64,000 nucleotides of DNA from Odontocerum albicorne (taxonomy: Eukaryota; Arthropoda; Insecta; Trichoptera; Odontoceridae): NCBI GenBank assembly GCA_949825065.1, contig OX463862.1:19089118-19153117 (forward strand). Direction: 5' to 3'. Of the stretch, positions 58,501 to 64,000 are shown in pieces (position 1 is the first letter of the stretch; each line of letters starts with the position of its first letter). Position numbers and translations under genes: made by a program. The notes under the pieces were generated by a model. It was not told the DNA's origin, did not search any database, and was given only the letters and a program-made list of their open reading frames with translations.

Positions 58501-61500
58501 GAATGAAACGTGGCTGTGGAAAAAGATTAATAAGTGCCAAATAAATTTTAAATTGAATTTTTTAGGTACGGAAACAATGGGTGTGATGGTGGTGAGGACT
58601 TCCGCTCATACCAGTGGATCCTTAAGCATGGTGGAGTCCCGCTAGAGGACGAGTATGGAGGTTACCTGGGCCAGGATGGCTACTGCCACGTGGATAATGT
58701 GACCGTCGTAGCACCCATCAAGGGGTACGTCAATGTCACCGCTAACGACAGGGATGCTCTGCGGGTGAGTTGGCCAAAGATTTTACTATAGGATAAACAA
58801 TACTAGCTGTGGAATTTCTCTTTCCACAGTGGAAACTTTCATTCTGTTTTTCGAGTCTCTTCTTTTAGTTAAGACATTTACATTGTTGAGATTGTAATTT
58901 ATTTTATCTCTTATGTTATATAACAAGACATTGTAATTTATTTTATCAAACACTATTTATTTCACTTTATATGTGTGTAACGGTATCATACTACCGATTT
59001 CAAAACTCACCTTATCATCAGGGGAGCACAAACAAGACTGAATTCTGTTCGAACTGGTACCGACATACACGCTTCTAACGGTAAAAATTTGGGTTGGGAT
59101 TGTGGGTGGAGGGAGGGAGGAGACAACCTCAGCAAGCAGCAAGAAAAGAAGCATATTTAAGTTAAGTAAGCACTGAAACTACTAGGGGAGTGCTAAAAAT
59201 TTTGATTTATGAAAAATAGTGTCAATTTTATTTGTTAAAAATGGGGTGTATTTATTTTGACACTTCATCGTATAACAATTGGTTTATTGTCATGTGGCAA
59301 TCTCTTCCAACCAAACCAGACAAAAGTAAATAAAGGGAGTTACGTAGAAAAATAATTTAAATTATTTTTTTACATACATATTAGGTGTACAAATAAGTTT
59401 CCGCCGTTTTTTATCAAAAATTGGGCATTTATTGTGAAAGAACGGAACCTCATGTTTTATTCGAAGTATTGCCCATCGCTTGCCACTACCTTTTCCCATC
59501 TTTCTGGCAGCATACGGATACAGCGTCGGAAGAATGCTTCATCTTTTGAGGCTATCCACGAATCGACCCAATTTTTGGTATCTTCATATGATGTGAAGTG
59601 CTGCTCAGACAGGTCATGCGTCATCGATCGAAACAAGTGAAAATCAGAAGGAGCAATGTCTGGTGAATACAGCGGGTGGGGTAAAACTTCCCAATTGATT
59701 GTTTCCAAAAAGGTTTTGACCGGCGCCGCAACATGTGGACGAGCATTATCATGCAGGAGAATAATTTTGTCGTGTCTGGAGTAGCAGTGGGCGCGCTTTT
59801 CCTCGAGTGCTCGACTCAATCTCATCAATTGTGCTCGGTAGACAGCCCCAGCAATGGTTTCGTTCGGTTTGAGCAACTCATAATACACGACACCAAGCTG
59901 ATCCCACCAAATACACAACAAGAGTTTTTTTCCATGAATATTTGGCTTAGCTGTAGATGTTGAAGCATGGCCAGGGGTTCCCCATGATTTCTTCCTTTTT
60001 GGATTATCATAGTGGATCCATTTTTCATCACCAGTGACTATACGGTGCAGAAAACCCTTTCGTTTATGCCTGGCAAGCAGCATTTCACATGTGGAAAATC
60101 GGCGTTCAACATTTCTCGGTGTCAGTTCATATGGAACCCAATTTCCTTGTTTTTGAATCATTCCCAATGATTTCAACCTATGTGAAATTGCTTGTTGAGT
60201 CACTCCTAATGTAAGTGCAAGTTCTTCTTGCGTTTGGCACGAATCTTGATCCAATAATACTTCCAATTCCGCGTCTTCGTACACTTTCGGCCTTCCGCTA
60301 CGTTCTTTGTCTTCGATGTCAAATTCACCGTTCTTAAACTTTTGAAACCACTCACGACAACTTATCTCACTTAAGGCAGCCTCACCATATGCTTCTACAA
60401 GCAATCGATGCGCCTCAGCTGCAGATTTCTTCAAATTGAAGAAGTAAATCAAAAGTTCCCGCAAATGACGCTTATTCGGCTCAAAACTTGACATTTTCGA
60501 ACACAAAAAAATATGTTATACTGATAAAAATTCACTAATATTTCAAGGTCATGTTGTTGACAGATGTCCAACCTTACGATAATGACATTTTACATCTGAC
60601 AATTTTAACCATAACTTACTGGTGGTGCCAACTTTTGTCAAACGGCGGTGACTTATTTGTACACCCAATACATATATACCCCATCTTCCTGTCGGGAAAA
60701 GCAGATAGGACAGAGTGCCATACTTTCCTACCTCGACACATATCCTTCACCTCTTCCACCATCCATACATCTTCTCATATTACTCCTACCATTACTCTTA
60801 CTTTTACATTTCCTTCTTTCAAAATATTCACTTGGTCTTCCTCTACCACACTTTCCACTCACGTTTGCACTGTTTATTTTATTAGTCTTAATTCATTCAA
60901 CACGCCCGAACCATCTCAGAGTACTCATCTTCATCTTAATTAACACATCAGCCATAAGTTCACATTCATCCCTAATCACTTTATTCCGTATTCTATCATA
61001 CATTGTCACCCCGTATATTTTTCTCAGTGCACGCATTTGTATAGCATTTATTTGGTTCCTTGCAATATTTTTCCACTCCCGCATTTCACTTCCATATATC
61101 AAAAATGGTATTAAAATATTTTGTGGATTACATCTTAGCAGATTTTGATTTTGTCCGGTTTGAGTCGACGTTGTTTTCTATCGCTACAATCATGTGAGAA
61201 TATACTGCCCGAATAGCAGAATTCCTCAACTTGCTCCAATCTTTTATTTTTCACCCATTTATCTCATTTACTTTTCCTTTCTCGCCATGATGGTGATGAT
61301 GTTATATACTAATGAAAATTCCGGATGTTAAAATATGTTCAATTTTCAGTTGGCAATCTTCAAACATGGTCCAATCTCAGTTGCCATAGACGCATCAAGG
61401 AAGACATTCAGCTTTTATTCTAATGGAGTATACTACGACCCCCAGTGCCACAACAAACTGGAAGAACTTGACCATGCTGTTCTGGCGGTAGGATATGGTA

Positions 61501-61634
61501 CCCTCAATGGAGAGGACTACTGGCTGGTGAAGAACTCTTGGTCAAACTATTGGGGCAATGATGGGTATATTCTGATGTCTGCCAGAAATAACAACTGTGG
61601 TGTCGAGACTACACCTACCTATGTTGTCATGTAA
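34529..61634 (+). CDS. 26-29-p: 26/29-kDa cathepsin-like cysteine proteinase (26-29-p), 11 coding exons
   Basis: Exons: 34529-34580, 39051-39153, 48734-48963, 49350-49491, 50503-50618, 52363-52477, 53322-53402, 54559-54785, 57034-57160, 58566-58764, 61350-61634. These total 1677 nt and encode 558 aa, close to the Drosophila protein, and all phases close. Residues 1-17 form a signal peptide. Residues about 18-250 form the N-terminal domain peculiar to this insect enzyme (PPQWSEVYTVKG, SRIDYYGGMVKTYQ, LLGSHYDHYYLDY). An I29 inhibitor propeptide (about 254-305) and a papain-fold C1A domain follow. Catalytic residues are C363 in CGSCWSFG, H506 in LDHAVLAVGYG and N526 in KNSWSNYWG; NGCDGGED is also present. 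The family is known from fly haemocytes (26- and 29-kDa subunits), so a lysosomal or secreted role in protein breakdown is inferred. One oddity: the usual DWR before GAVTPVK reads DYR. Confidence 0.97.
34957..35331 (-). pseudogene. Penelope GIY-YIG endonuclease fragment, left arm
   Basis: Minus-strand frame from about ILNNSGVYKLLCADCDNFYI to LTPPASNR and a stop. It has GVY and FYIG, the GIY-YIG core, a conserved Arg in KRFREH and a CADC pair. It lacks the reverse transcriptase and telomerase-like parts, so it is a 5'-truncated copy. Confidence 0.8.
35414..35788 (+). pseudogene. Penelope GIY-YIG endonuclease fragment, right arm
   Basis: The mirror image of the left arm, encoding the same residues without visible substitutions. 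The apparent extra N-terminal residues of each frame come from reading through the palindrome centre into the opposite arm. Confidence 0.8.
36285..36790 (-). mobile_element. RTE-like non-LTR fragment with internal 48-bp tandem repeat
   Basis: Reversed, it carries the same terminal blocks as 46050-46700. At 36605-36775 a 48-bp unit containing ACATGTCTTATTCTATCAGT is repeated three to four times. Confidence 0.65.
37794..37943. repeat. Hairpin with ~51-bp arms
   Basis: CTCATCAGTTTTTG at the left pairs with its reversed form at the right. The inner part ATCTCATAACAGATGAACAT is an exact match between arms. The spacer is about 48 bp and T-rich. Possibly a MITE; no target duplication identified. 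Confidence 0.75.
38033..38885. mobile_element. TTAA-flanked non-autonomous element
   Basis: 853 bp between TTAA duplications (38029-38032 and 38886-38889). Inverted ends are GGGGGTATTCTCAT and (reversed) GGGTGTATTCTCAT. TTAA targeting suggests a piggyBac-type mobiliser. No coding frame is present. Confidence 0.7.
39051..39153 (+). CDS. 26-29-p: 26-29-p exon 2
   Basis: Acceptor AATTTTAG, donor CTTG|GTAAGA. It encodes DLPNVDDPPQWSEVYTVKGV then LSIPYAELKEPFYA, strongly conserved in this family. The intron before it is 4.5 kb and filled with repeats. Confidence 0.95.
39178..39482. mobile_element. Penelope-like end fragment in an inverted arrangement
   Basis: Two copies of the Penelope terminal module lie head to head (39220-39300 reversed and 39302-39465 forward). 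The outer 24 bases TTTATTGATAGCAACATAGT onward also recur inverted at 39459-39482, so the palindrome includes flanking sequence. It starts 25 bp after exon 2 of 26-29-p. Confidence 0.75.
39506..40139 (-). mobile_element. Deleted mariner-like element
   Basis: 634 bp with TA at both sides and inverted ends CGAGGTTTGATAAAAAA and (reversed) CGAGGGTTGATAAAAAAA. The internal minus strand has scraps of a transposase C-terminus (a GTCGCAGGGG block and a CCCGGTGCATTATCAT block typical of the HDNA region). It cannot encode a protein. Confidence 0.7.
40210..40770 (+). mobile_element. Mariner transposase C-terminal relic
   Basis: It reads VMLFIWWDKEAVIYYELLPK, then broken sequence, then YSSDFHLFRSISNNL and SKPPAFFRRGIEKLPEHW. 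A 33-bp piece (CGCATACTGCTAACATTACA onward) is duplicated at 40487 and 40529. No terminal repeats recognised. Confidence 0.75.
40771..41925. other. Part of 26-29-p intron 2
   Basis: AT-rich. At 41610-41715 lies an inverted copy of the repeat at 16438-16560. Nothing else recognised. Confidence 0.35.
41926..42970 (-). mobile_element. Mariner, 3'-truncated
   Basis: The 5' end (reversed TTGTGTTAACATAAGTTGTG) is next to TA at 42971. The minus-strand transposase reads [76 protein letters not shown] and HPPYSPD, then ends before the third Asp. A frameshift lies near 42265. Same family as the fold-back element at 1201-2129. Confidence 0.85.
43333..43433 (+). repeat. 24-bp tandem repeat, about 4 copies
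   Basis: The unit TTTTAGGTATGTTGGGTTAC plus TACC starts at 43333, 43357, 43381 and 43405, nearly identical in each. It encodes FRYVGLLP in one frame only because 24 is a multiple of three. Confidence 0.9.
44425..44996. mobile_element. TATA-flanked MITE, copy 2
   Basis: Matches the robl-intron copy at 31783-32342 in the same orientation. It is flanked by TATA (44421-44424 and 44997-45000) with inverted ends CTTGAGAAATTGTAGCAT and (reversed) CTTGAAAAAATGTAGGAT. Non-coding. Confidence 0.75.
45500..45610 (+). repeat. Third partial copy of the 4007/5365 repeat
   Basis: It shares GTCTGAATCGACCC and GAGTGAACTGCAAAA with the reversed 5365-5655 copy. Short and degraded. Confidence 0.4.
46050..46705 (+). 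mobile_element. RTE-like non-LTR 3' end with TATG-rich tail
   Basis: The plus strand reads through MTMYDGIQNLVIMDECELKA, then DVLSKMKKSTLIWFGYMEQM, then KVSGRRVRGRQRKVWW, the usual C-terminal end of RTE-type reverse transcriptases. An inner segment is duplicated (46110-46245 resembles 46275-46420). The end is a short (TATG)n tail. Confidence 0.8.
46756..46890 (+). repeat. 42-bp duplication followed by a SINE body
   Basis: CTTTATTTACTTTTGTTACT and its continuation occur twice, 42 bp apart. The SINE-like body follows: GGTTGGAAGATATTGCCACA and AGTTGTACTGTATGCAATGA. This body is the source-like sequence of the 105-bp array at 47806-48425, in opposite orientation. Confidence 0.7.
46985..47410 (-). 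mobile_element. Non-LTR fragment (relative of 54920-55490)
   Basis: The reverse complement matches the element at 54920-55490 (blocks around the GCGTTG, TGGAAGGATGACA and GGAGACAG motifs). Frames are broken. Confidence 0.65.
47806..48425 (+). repeat. 105-bp tandem array, about 6 copies
   Basis: CCAGGGATATGTGTATT recurs at 47906, 48011, 48116, 48221 and 48326, exactly 105 bp apart, with a shortened first unit at about 47806. Copies differ by only a few bases. Each unit reversed contains TTGGAAGGGATTGTCATGGC and AGTTGTACTGGATACAAT, a SINE-body sequence. Confidence 0.93.
48450..48525 (-). repeat. tRNA-derived SINE head (degenerate)
   Basis: On the minus strand CTCAGTGGCCTAGTTGATAA and GACATTTGTCTTCCAGCC resemble the tRNA half with an A-box. 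It lies directly beside the 105-bp array made of SINE body sequence. Confidence 0.45.
48734..48963 (+). CDS. 26-29-p: 26-29-p exon 3
   Basis: Acceptor GTTCACAG, donor TTGA|GTAAAT. It encodes WYDSAHGRSRIDYYGGMVKT and continues through LKLAPVTTETQLN and VDIQGILPDLQGFKYL. The preceding intron is 9.6 kb, the longest in the window. Confidence 0.95.
49350..49491 (+). CDS. 26-29-p: 26-29-p exon 4
   Basis: Acceptor ACTTCCAG, donor GTCAG|GTTAGT. It encodes TETIHGEHAQKWRLETIIED, then KYTMWIKFKKPLGKMAASVA and IPVR, in phase with exons 3 and 5. Confidence 0.93.
49740..50010 (-). mobile_element. RTE-like tail, partly duplicated
   Basis: CATACATACCATCACA, the TTCCTT block and GGGTAAACAGAAAGAACAAA occur twice (49820-49880 and 49945-50005). 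The sequence matches the tail of the other RTE-like fragments. Confidence 0.55.
50262..50400 (+). pseudogene. Decayed duplicate of 26-29-p exon 5 and its upstream intron
   Basis: TACGAGAAGCTTGGCTTCAA at 50351 resembles the exon start TACGAGATGCGTGGTTTTAA at 50504, and the similarity continues through AATTCTCT and GGGATC. The upstream parts also match (GCATTGCCTCAGAAGTTA versus GCATTGTCTCAGATGTTA). The copy has no acceptor AG in the right place, so it should not be spliced in. Confidence 0.7.
50503..50618 (+). CDS. 26-29-p: 26-29-p exon 5
   Basis: Acceptor ATATTTCAG, donor TCCA|GTAAGT. It encodes YEMRGFNSLLGSHYDHYYLD, the signature of the N-terminal domain. A decayed duplicate of its start lies just upstream. 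Confidence 0.95.
51240..51610 (+). mobile_element. Mariner transposase N-terminal relic
   Basis: A degraded reading: EDNPETTI, stop, ELAAHLGVSSVTVSRHLAAI then GKVKKTRK, the second helix-turn-helix of a mariner transposase, followed by a broken VTCDE-like stretch. No terminal repeats seen. Confidence 0.7.
52000..52135 (+). mobile_element. Short mariner HTH scrap
   Basis: It reads RPITTDDDQIKALMENN-like sequence followed by QREITEF after a stop, resembling the start of a mariner second HTH. A small, uncertain fragment. Confidence 0.4.
52216..52354 (+). repeat. 47-bp tandem repeat, 3 copies
   Basis: Units beginning GGTGGAAAGGTTCCTGTATT start at 52216, 52263 and 52310, almost identical. The last ends just before the exon 6 acceptor, so it replaces the expected pyrimidine tract and branch region. 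Confidence 0.92.
52363..52477 (+). CDS. 26-29-p: 26-29-p exon 6
   Basis: Acceptor ATTTGCAG, donor ATCG|GTAACA. It encodes MQCTGFPGPGSKHFYTFNPM followed by REFVHPINTQHVDDEFN. A 47-bp tandem repeat ends only 8 bp before the acceptor. Confidence 0.93.
53322..53402 (+). CDS. 26-29-p: 26-29-p exon 7 (start of I29 propeptide)
   Basis: Acceptor GATGTTTTAG, donor CTCAG|GTGAGA. It encodes FVNKHDRKYEDHLEHTKRKE and VFRQNL, an ERFNIN-type propeptide helix. Confidence 0.94.
53560..54275 (-). mobile_element. Mariner C-terminal relic with a duplicated segment
   Basis: The minus strand at 53971-53726 reads GKGKTITGAYYKELLDRLKD, LLHRDSVSSHKSTVAKSKLH and PPYSPDFVPCDFYLFPK. A second copy of the GKTIT...ELL region lies at 54127-54275, so part was duplicated. 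In 26-29-p intron 7. Confidence 0.8.
54559..54785 (+). CDS. 26-29-p: 26-29-p exon 8 (propeptide end and mature start)
   Basis: Acceptor TTGTTTCAG, donor AAAG|GTAATT. It encodes FIYSLNRANKGFSLSVNHLA through to RLLGAVTPVK. The sequence just before the mature domain reads SEFDYR where the family normally has a Trp in DWR. Confidence 0.94.
54920..55490 (+). mobile_element. Non-LTR reverse-transcriptase C-terminal fragment
   Basis: It reads KRRTGIARNAMSKLEKIWKS, SLVFAIFMYGVETWF, then FGHITRSRGDSFARLVNTGG and RVPMRWADQVRDTAGLPLTI. These are the usual blocks after the reverse-transcriptase core; several stops are present. In 26-29-p intron 8. Confidence 0.8.
55610..56843 (-). mobile_element. Mariner, nearly complete, 3' end missing
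   Basis: The 5' end (reversed ATACATCAATTAACAATTCC) is beside TA at 56844. The opposite end is cut off about 60 bp short, where an RTE-like tail fragment (55540-55609) abuts. The minus-strand transposase reads [54 protein letters not shown] and PPYFPDLAPSDYWLFAGLKK. A frameshift lies near 56425, another near 55950, and the YSPD motif reads YFPD. It is the best reference for the deleted copy at 8872-9719. Confidence 0.9.
57034..57160 (+). CDS. 26-29-p: 26-29-p exon 9 (catalytic cysteine)
   Basis: Acceptor TTTGTTGTAG, donor TGGGG|GTACTT. It encodes DQSVCGSCWSFGTIGAMEGA, carrying the active-site Cys (residue 363), and continues to SQQALIDCSW. Confidence 0.96.
57186..57480 (+). repeat. Dispersed repeat with pogo-like start (partner 25718-26000)
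   Basis: It starts CAGTAAAAGTCCGTTAATTG and shares CAATATCGAAAT and AATCACAAATC-like blocks with the intergenic copy. Non-coding, moderately diverged. Confidence 0.45.
57845..58025 (+). repeat. tRNA-derived SINE
   Basis: The head carries an A-box-like TGGTGGTAAGACACTTG and a B box GGGTTCGGTCCCC about 35 bp later. The body GGTTGGAAGAGATTGCCACA plus TGGCAATAAAC follows. The layout is a SINE rather than a tRNA gene, because no acceptor stem or anticodon arm folds cleanly. Confidence 0.7.
58370..58560 (+). mobile_element. RTE-like non-LTR fragment
   Basis: It reads IGNRVNGTLKYIELDN-like sequence followed by FVYGNETWLWKK, the block after the reverse-transcriptase core. It ends just before exon 10 of 26-29-p. 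Confidence 0.6.
58566..58764 (+). CDS. 26-29-p: 26-29-p exon 10
   Basis: Acceptor ATTTTTTAG, donor CGG|GTGAGT. It encodes YGNNGCDGGEDFRSYQWILK and continues through EYGGYLGQDGYCHVDNVT; ends in phase 0. Confidence 0.95.
58918..59165 (-). mobile_element. Penelope-like 3' end fragment
   Basis: Reversed, it carries the terminal module GTGCTCCCCTGATGATAAGG and more of the non-coding end (ACTGGTACCGACATACACGC forward). No GIY-YIG coding is left. Confidence 0.7.
59278..59330 (-). repeat. SINE body fragment
   Basis: Reversed TTGGAAGAGATTGCCACATG matches the SINE body at 57976-58008. No tRNA-like head is attached. Confidence 0.55.
59381..60668 (-). mobile_element. Mauritiana-type mariner, 1288 bp, apparently intact
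   Basis: Flanked by TA (59379-59380 and 60669-60670). The ends TTAGGTGTACAAATAAGTTT and (reversed) TTGGGTGTACAAATAAGTCA differ at three positions in the first 29. The element has exactly the length of its decayed sibling at 13293-14580. It encloses an uninterrupted 345-codon transposase. It is antisense to 26-29-p in intron 10 and has inserted in the microsatellite-like tail of an RTE-like fragment. Confidence 0.96.
59457..60494 (-). CDS. Mariner transposase, full-length open frame (345 aa)
   Basis: The frame runs without a stop from ATG 60494 ([18 protein letters not shown]) to DGQYFE and TAA. Two helix-turn-helix units occupy about residues 1-110, then WVPYEL (119-124). The catalytic triad is D156 in VTGDEKW, D249 in LLHDNARPHV and D284 in APSDFHLF, giving the mariner DD34D spacing at the same residue numbers as Mos1. 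The usual HPPYSPDLAP reads [10 protein letters not shown]. The protein would cut at the flanking inverted repeats and insert at TA. Whether it is expressed is unknown. Confidence 0.95.
   Translation of the reverse strand: MSSFEPNKRHLRELLIYFFNLKKSAAEAHRLLVEAYGEAALSEISCREWFQKFKNGEFDIEDKERSGRPKVYEDAELEVLLDQDSCQTQEELALTLGVTQQAISHRLKSLGMIQKQGNWVPYELTPRNVERRFSTCEMLLARHKRKGFLHRIVTGDEKWIHYDNPKRKKSWGTPGHASTSTAKPNIHGKKLLLCIWWDQLGVVYYELLKPNETIAGAVYRAQLMRLSRALEEKRAHCYSRHDKIILLHDNARPHVAAPVKTFLETINWEVLPHPLYSPDIAPSDFHLFRSMTHDLSEQHFTSYEDTKNWVDSWIASKDEAFFRRCIRMLPERWEKVVASDGQYFE
60671..61285 (-). mobile_element. RTE-like non-LTR 3' portion
   Basis: The minus strand reads MIYGSEMREWKNIARNQINA, then IQMRALRKIYGVTMYDRIRN, then ECELMADVLIKMKMSTLRWF. 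The tail lies at 60671 next to the mariner end. On the far side of the mariner TACATACATA appears to continue that tail. Confidence 0.8.
61350..61634 (+). CDS. 26-29-p: 26-29-p exon 11 (catalytic His and Asn, stop)
   Basis: Acceptor CAATTTTCAG. It encodes 94 residues with LDHAVLAVGYG (His506) and KNSWSNYWGNDGYILM (Asn526), ending PTYVVM and TAA. Confidence 0.97.
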   Translation: MAIFKHGPISVAIDASRKTFSFYSNGVYYDPQCHNKLEELDHAVLAVGYGTLNGEDYWLVKNSWSNYWGNDGYILMSARNNNCGVETTPTYVVM

Positions 61635-62231
61635 TTTTTTTTATATCTCATGTGCTTTGTTCACTATGAATTCAATACTTTCCATATATTTATTATACAT
61701 CATGCTGAATATAGGTTTCTCAACTGTAACAATTTTCCCTGTGCTTCATTTTCATTGCAACGTTGGCCGACAACATTCTTAATTCAGTCTTTGGTATATC
61801 CATCAGTGTTTTGTCAAAATCTACTATACCCGTCTGTTGTCATACATTCTGGCAATGTGTCCAGTCGTTCCCCAACAGGCTCTATAGTGTTGTAGACCTT
61901 TGTTTAAATATTACATTTCTTGTCACGCAAATAAACTCCCAGTTTAAAGAGTCCGTTATTTTAGTTTATTATAGGCGACACGGGCCATCTATTTCTTCCA
62001 TCAACTTACGCAGTGCTGGTTTTTTGAACTATATGGTATATTTTCTATCAGAGACAAAAATTTATGGTATACTACGTCACACCACTTTTATCACAAAAAG
62101 AAAGAAGAAACAAATGCTTTTATACTCTTAAATAAAGTTATAAAAATTGACTTTAAACCCTTGAGACAAAACATGTACTAAATATATTCTTCCCAGACAT
62201 ATAATGTACCAAATGGATGAAGTGCATTAGA
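61635..62231. other. 26-29-p 3' flank
   Basis: Contains the two candidate polyadenylation hexamers. No other feature recognised. Confidence 0.35.
61930..62136 (+). promoter_or_regulatory. Candidate 26-29-p polyadenylation signals
   Basis: Two AATAAA hexamers follow the 26-29-p stop, at 61930-61935 and 62131-62136, about 300 and 500 bp downstream. Either could end the transcript; no cleavage site can be fixed by reading. Confidence 0.4.
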
Positions 62232-62234
62232 TCA

Positions 62235-62670
62235 AATAGATAAAATGAACTCGATTAAATGCATTTGATCTTCTTCCCAGTGCCATGTCAGGTCCCCCCA
62301 ATGTTGAATATCACTTGAGAGTAGATATCTTTGTCCTCGGCAGCCCGAAAAAGATCTCCAACGTATATTGCGAAGCCAGGAGATTTGCCTCCTGCCAACA
62401 CCTCTTCGGCCTTCTATTTTGCCTTGGATGATCAGGTGTAGTAATTTGTACTTTGCTCCTCTAAGTACGTGACCCAAGTAGGACACCTTTCGGATTTTAA
62501 TATTAGTAGCAACTCTCTATCAACTTTGGCTCTTTGAAGAACCCTTGTGTTGCTGACCATATCCATCCAGGGTATCCGTAGCATTCTCTGGTGCATCCAC
62601 ATTTCGAATACTTCCAATCGATTCATACTCCTAACTTTGAGGGTCCATGGTTCCACTCCATGCACTGACC
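62235..62670 (-). mobile_element. RTE-type reverse-transcriptase C-terminal fragment
   Basis: The minus strand reads MHGVEPWTLKVRSMNRLEVF, EMWMHQRMLRIPWMDMVSNT, then after a frameshift YLGHVLRGAKYKLLHLIIQG and KIEGRRGVGRRQISWLRN. This is a classic end of insect RTE-like polyproteins. A different subfamily from the one at 60671-61285. Confidence 0.85.
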
Positions 62671-63129
62671 AAATTACACTAAATTACACTTGATCAAATA
62701 TATAAAATGCACTCGAACAAATTATCAAATGGTTCCTAATTCAAAACCCTGCTGAACTATTCGCTGAACTAATGTTTTTTTTGTATAATATTTGGTATAT
62801 TCTCTTAGTTTTAAAATTTGTGTATATTTAGTTTTTTTATGTTTCAAACATTTATAAACAAAAAGCTCATTATTTTTGAGACATAAAAACTTTATAAGTA
62901 TTTTCTTCAGCTGCACTGTATGGTCAATTTTTTTTTAATATTTTCATTTTACTTCTCAAAACTATGCTTTATTATTTTTTTAGAATTACGTATTTTTGTA
63001 AACTGATATTAATAAATTCCGATATTTTTAAGACCTAAAAATTGTTTATTTTCAAAACATAATTTTGTATCATGGTTGATGAATATGTTGTTACCAGACT
63101 GGAATCTTTTTTAAACAAAATTGGTTTCC

Positions 63130-63215
63130 TGCAAAAATCGAACCCGCGCAACCTTCAGAGGTTAAAAGACAAGAGTCTTACCAACTACGCTCTGGAGGTC
63201 GTCATTGTGGGTCAC
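63130..63215 (-). repeat. tRNA-derived SINE head
   Basis: On the minus strand GAGCGTAGTTGGTAAGACTC gives an A box, and GCGGGTTCGATTTTTGC, about 40 bp later, a B box. It is the best preserved tRNA-like head in the window, but still no clean cloverleaf. Confidence 0.6.
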
Positions 63216-63499
63216 TGCGTGGTGGTTATTCCCTTTCACAAAACAGGTATTGTAGACGATTCTGGCTGCAAGTGTGGTTTGTATTATGAGACTATTGGTC
63301 AACTATTGTCAAACTTTTACCTACGGCAGTCATATTCGGTCTGACAGAAGTCATCGCTGGTCAGAGGAAAAGAAAGTTACGTTTTATTTATTTATTACTA
63401 CAGTTAAATGTGCATGCTATATATTGGATTGATGCATAAATTCGTAGCGTTTTAAATTTATTTTTTAATTAAATAAAATACATAAATGAATCAATAATT

Positions 63500-64000
63500 T
63501 ATACTCGTGTATTTTTTACGATTGGCTCCCAACGTTCTGGCAGTTTTCAATTCCACACCTGAAGAAATTCGGTGGTTTAGAGGTGAAGACTGAAGAAGTT
63601 TGGAGAAGAAGAAAAAAGATTGACATGGATCATCATGAATTGAAGCGTTTAAATGGTATTTTTCGAAGTCGTATAGTCTTCCTGAACGTGGAGAATCATT
63701 CATGTCAAAATGGTTCTCTTTGAAAGGAGAAAACTATTCTTGTACCGTACTTTCCCCGATGGCGTTCTCCCCGTAAAGGGCACGAATGGTTAAACTCAAA
63801 CAAAAGGATTTGTTGGAAATGTTTTTTTTTTTATACTTGACACTCCATTTTCTTAAGCAAACTCACTTTCTACAAATTGAAAAATTCAAAGCGTATTCAA
63901 TAAAACAATACTATGGCATTAAAGTGTATTTTCTGCAGTTTATTTTGATACTTGACATTCCATTTTCTTAAGCAAACAATCAAACTCACTTTCTACAAAT
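63500..64000 (-). mobile_element. Deleted mariner relic running to the window edge
   Basis: The minus strand joins a transposase C-terminus (SKPPNFFRCGIE-like, near 63525-63600) directly to an N-terminal piece (NDSPRSGRLYDFEKYHLNAS near 63640-63700), so the middle is missing. Similar C-terminal residues occur at 40650-40715. Near the edge, CATTTTCTTAAGCAAA and CTCACTTTCTACAAAT occur twice, at 63847-63880 and 63961-64000. Confidence 0.65.

Noticed and set aside
59733..59963. Short plus-strand frames opposite the mariner transposase
   Set aside because: These are antisense shadows of the transposase frame, with equivalents opposite the sibling at 13998-14228.
59457..60494. Domesticated transposase host gene
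   Set aside because: It lies between matched terminal repeats with TA duplications and has no introns or host exon; it reads as a plain transposon.

Overview
The window is nuclear DNA from an insect. It is AT-rich, and its three recognisable host genes are split by GT-AG introns, several of them 2-10 kb long. Most of the intron and intergenic sequence is transposon debris typical of insects: many mariner elements, RTE-like non-LTR fragments, Penelope-like (GIY-YIG) ends, tRNA-derived SINEs and hairpin MITEs. The order of insect cannot be settled by reading. Nothing bacterial or plasmid-like is present.

Host genes. (1) A plus-strand KHDRBS/Sam68-type STAR RNA-binding protein spans 553-17355 in seven coding exons (431 aa, every splice phase closing). 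(2) roadblock, the 97-aa dynein light chain, lies on the minus strand at 32865-29604 in four coding exons, the first holding only the ATG. (3) The insect 26/29-kDa cathepsin-like cysteine proteinase (26-29-p, 558 aa) lies on the plus strand at 34529-61634 in eleven coding exons, with signal peptide, I29 propeptide and a complete Cys-His-Asn site. roadblock and 26-29-p are divergently arranged around a 1.7-kb intergenic segment that carries a 237-bp hairpin MITE. The three genes have no evident functional link.

Region by region. 1-17355: KHDRBS gene; intron 1 holds a fold-back mariner (1201-2129), a 1274-bp dead mariner (2632-3905) and one arm of a dispersed inverted repeat. Intron 4 holds an internally deleted mariner (8872-9719). 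Intron 5 holds a 101-bp pogo-like MITE and a decayed 1288-bp mauritiana-type mariner (13293-14580). 17356-29603: intergenic, with a possible extra 3' exon (18020-18104), a 3-kb extremely AT-rich tract, a mariner nested inside another mariner (22670-25215), a hairpin and a Penelope end fragment. 29604-32865: roadblock, with a hAT-like element and a TATA-flanked MITE in its introns. 34529-61634: 26-29-p, whose introns hold a 550-bp-arm Penelope palindrome flanked by a 12-bp target duplication, a TTAA-flanked element, six mariner relics or elements, a 105-bp tandem array derived from a SINE body, a decayed duplicate of exon 5, and an apparently intact 1288-bp mariner (59381-60668). 61635-64000: 3' region with RTE, SINE and mariner remnants.

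The most notable items are the Penelope palindrome with its target-site duplication, the intact mauritiana-type mariner with the full DD34D triad beside a dead same-length sibling, the pseudo-exon duplication in 26-29-p, and the tandem array that grew out of a SINE body. No multi-gene defence or biosynthetic system was found.
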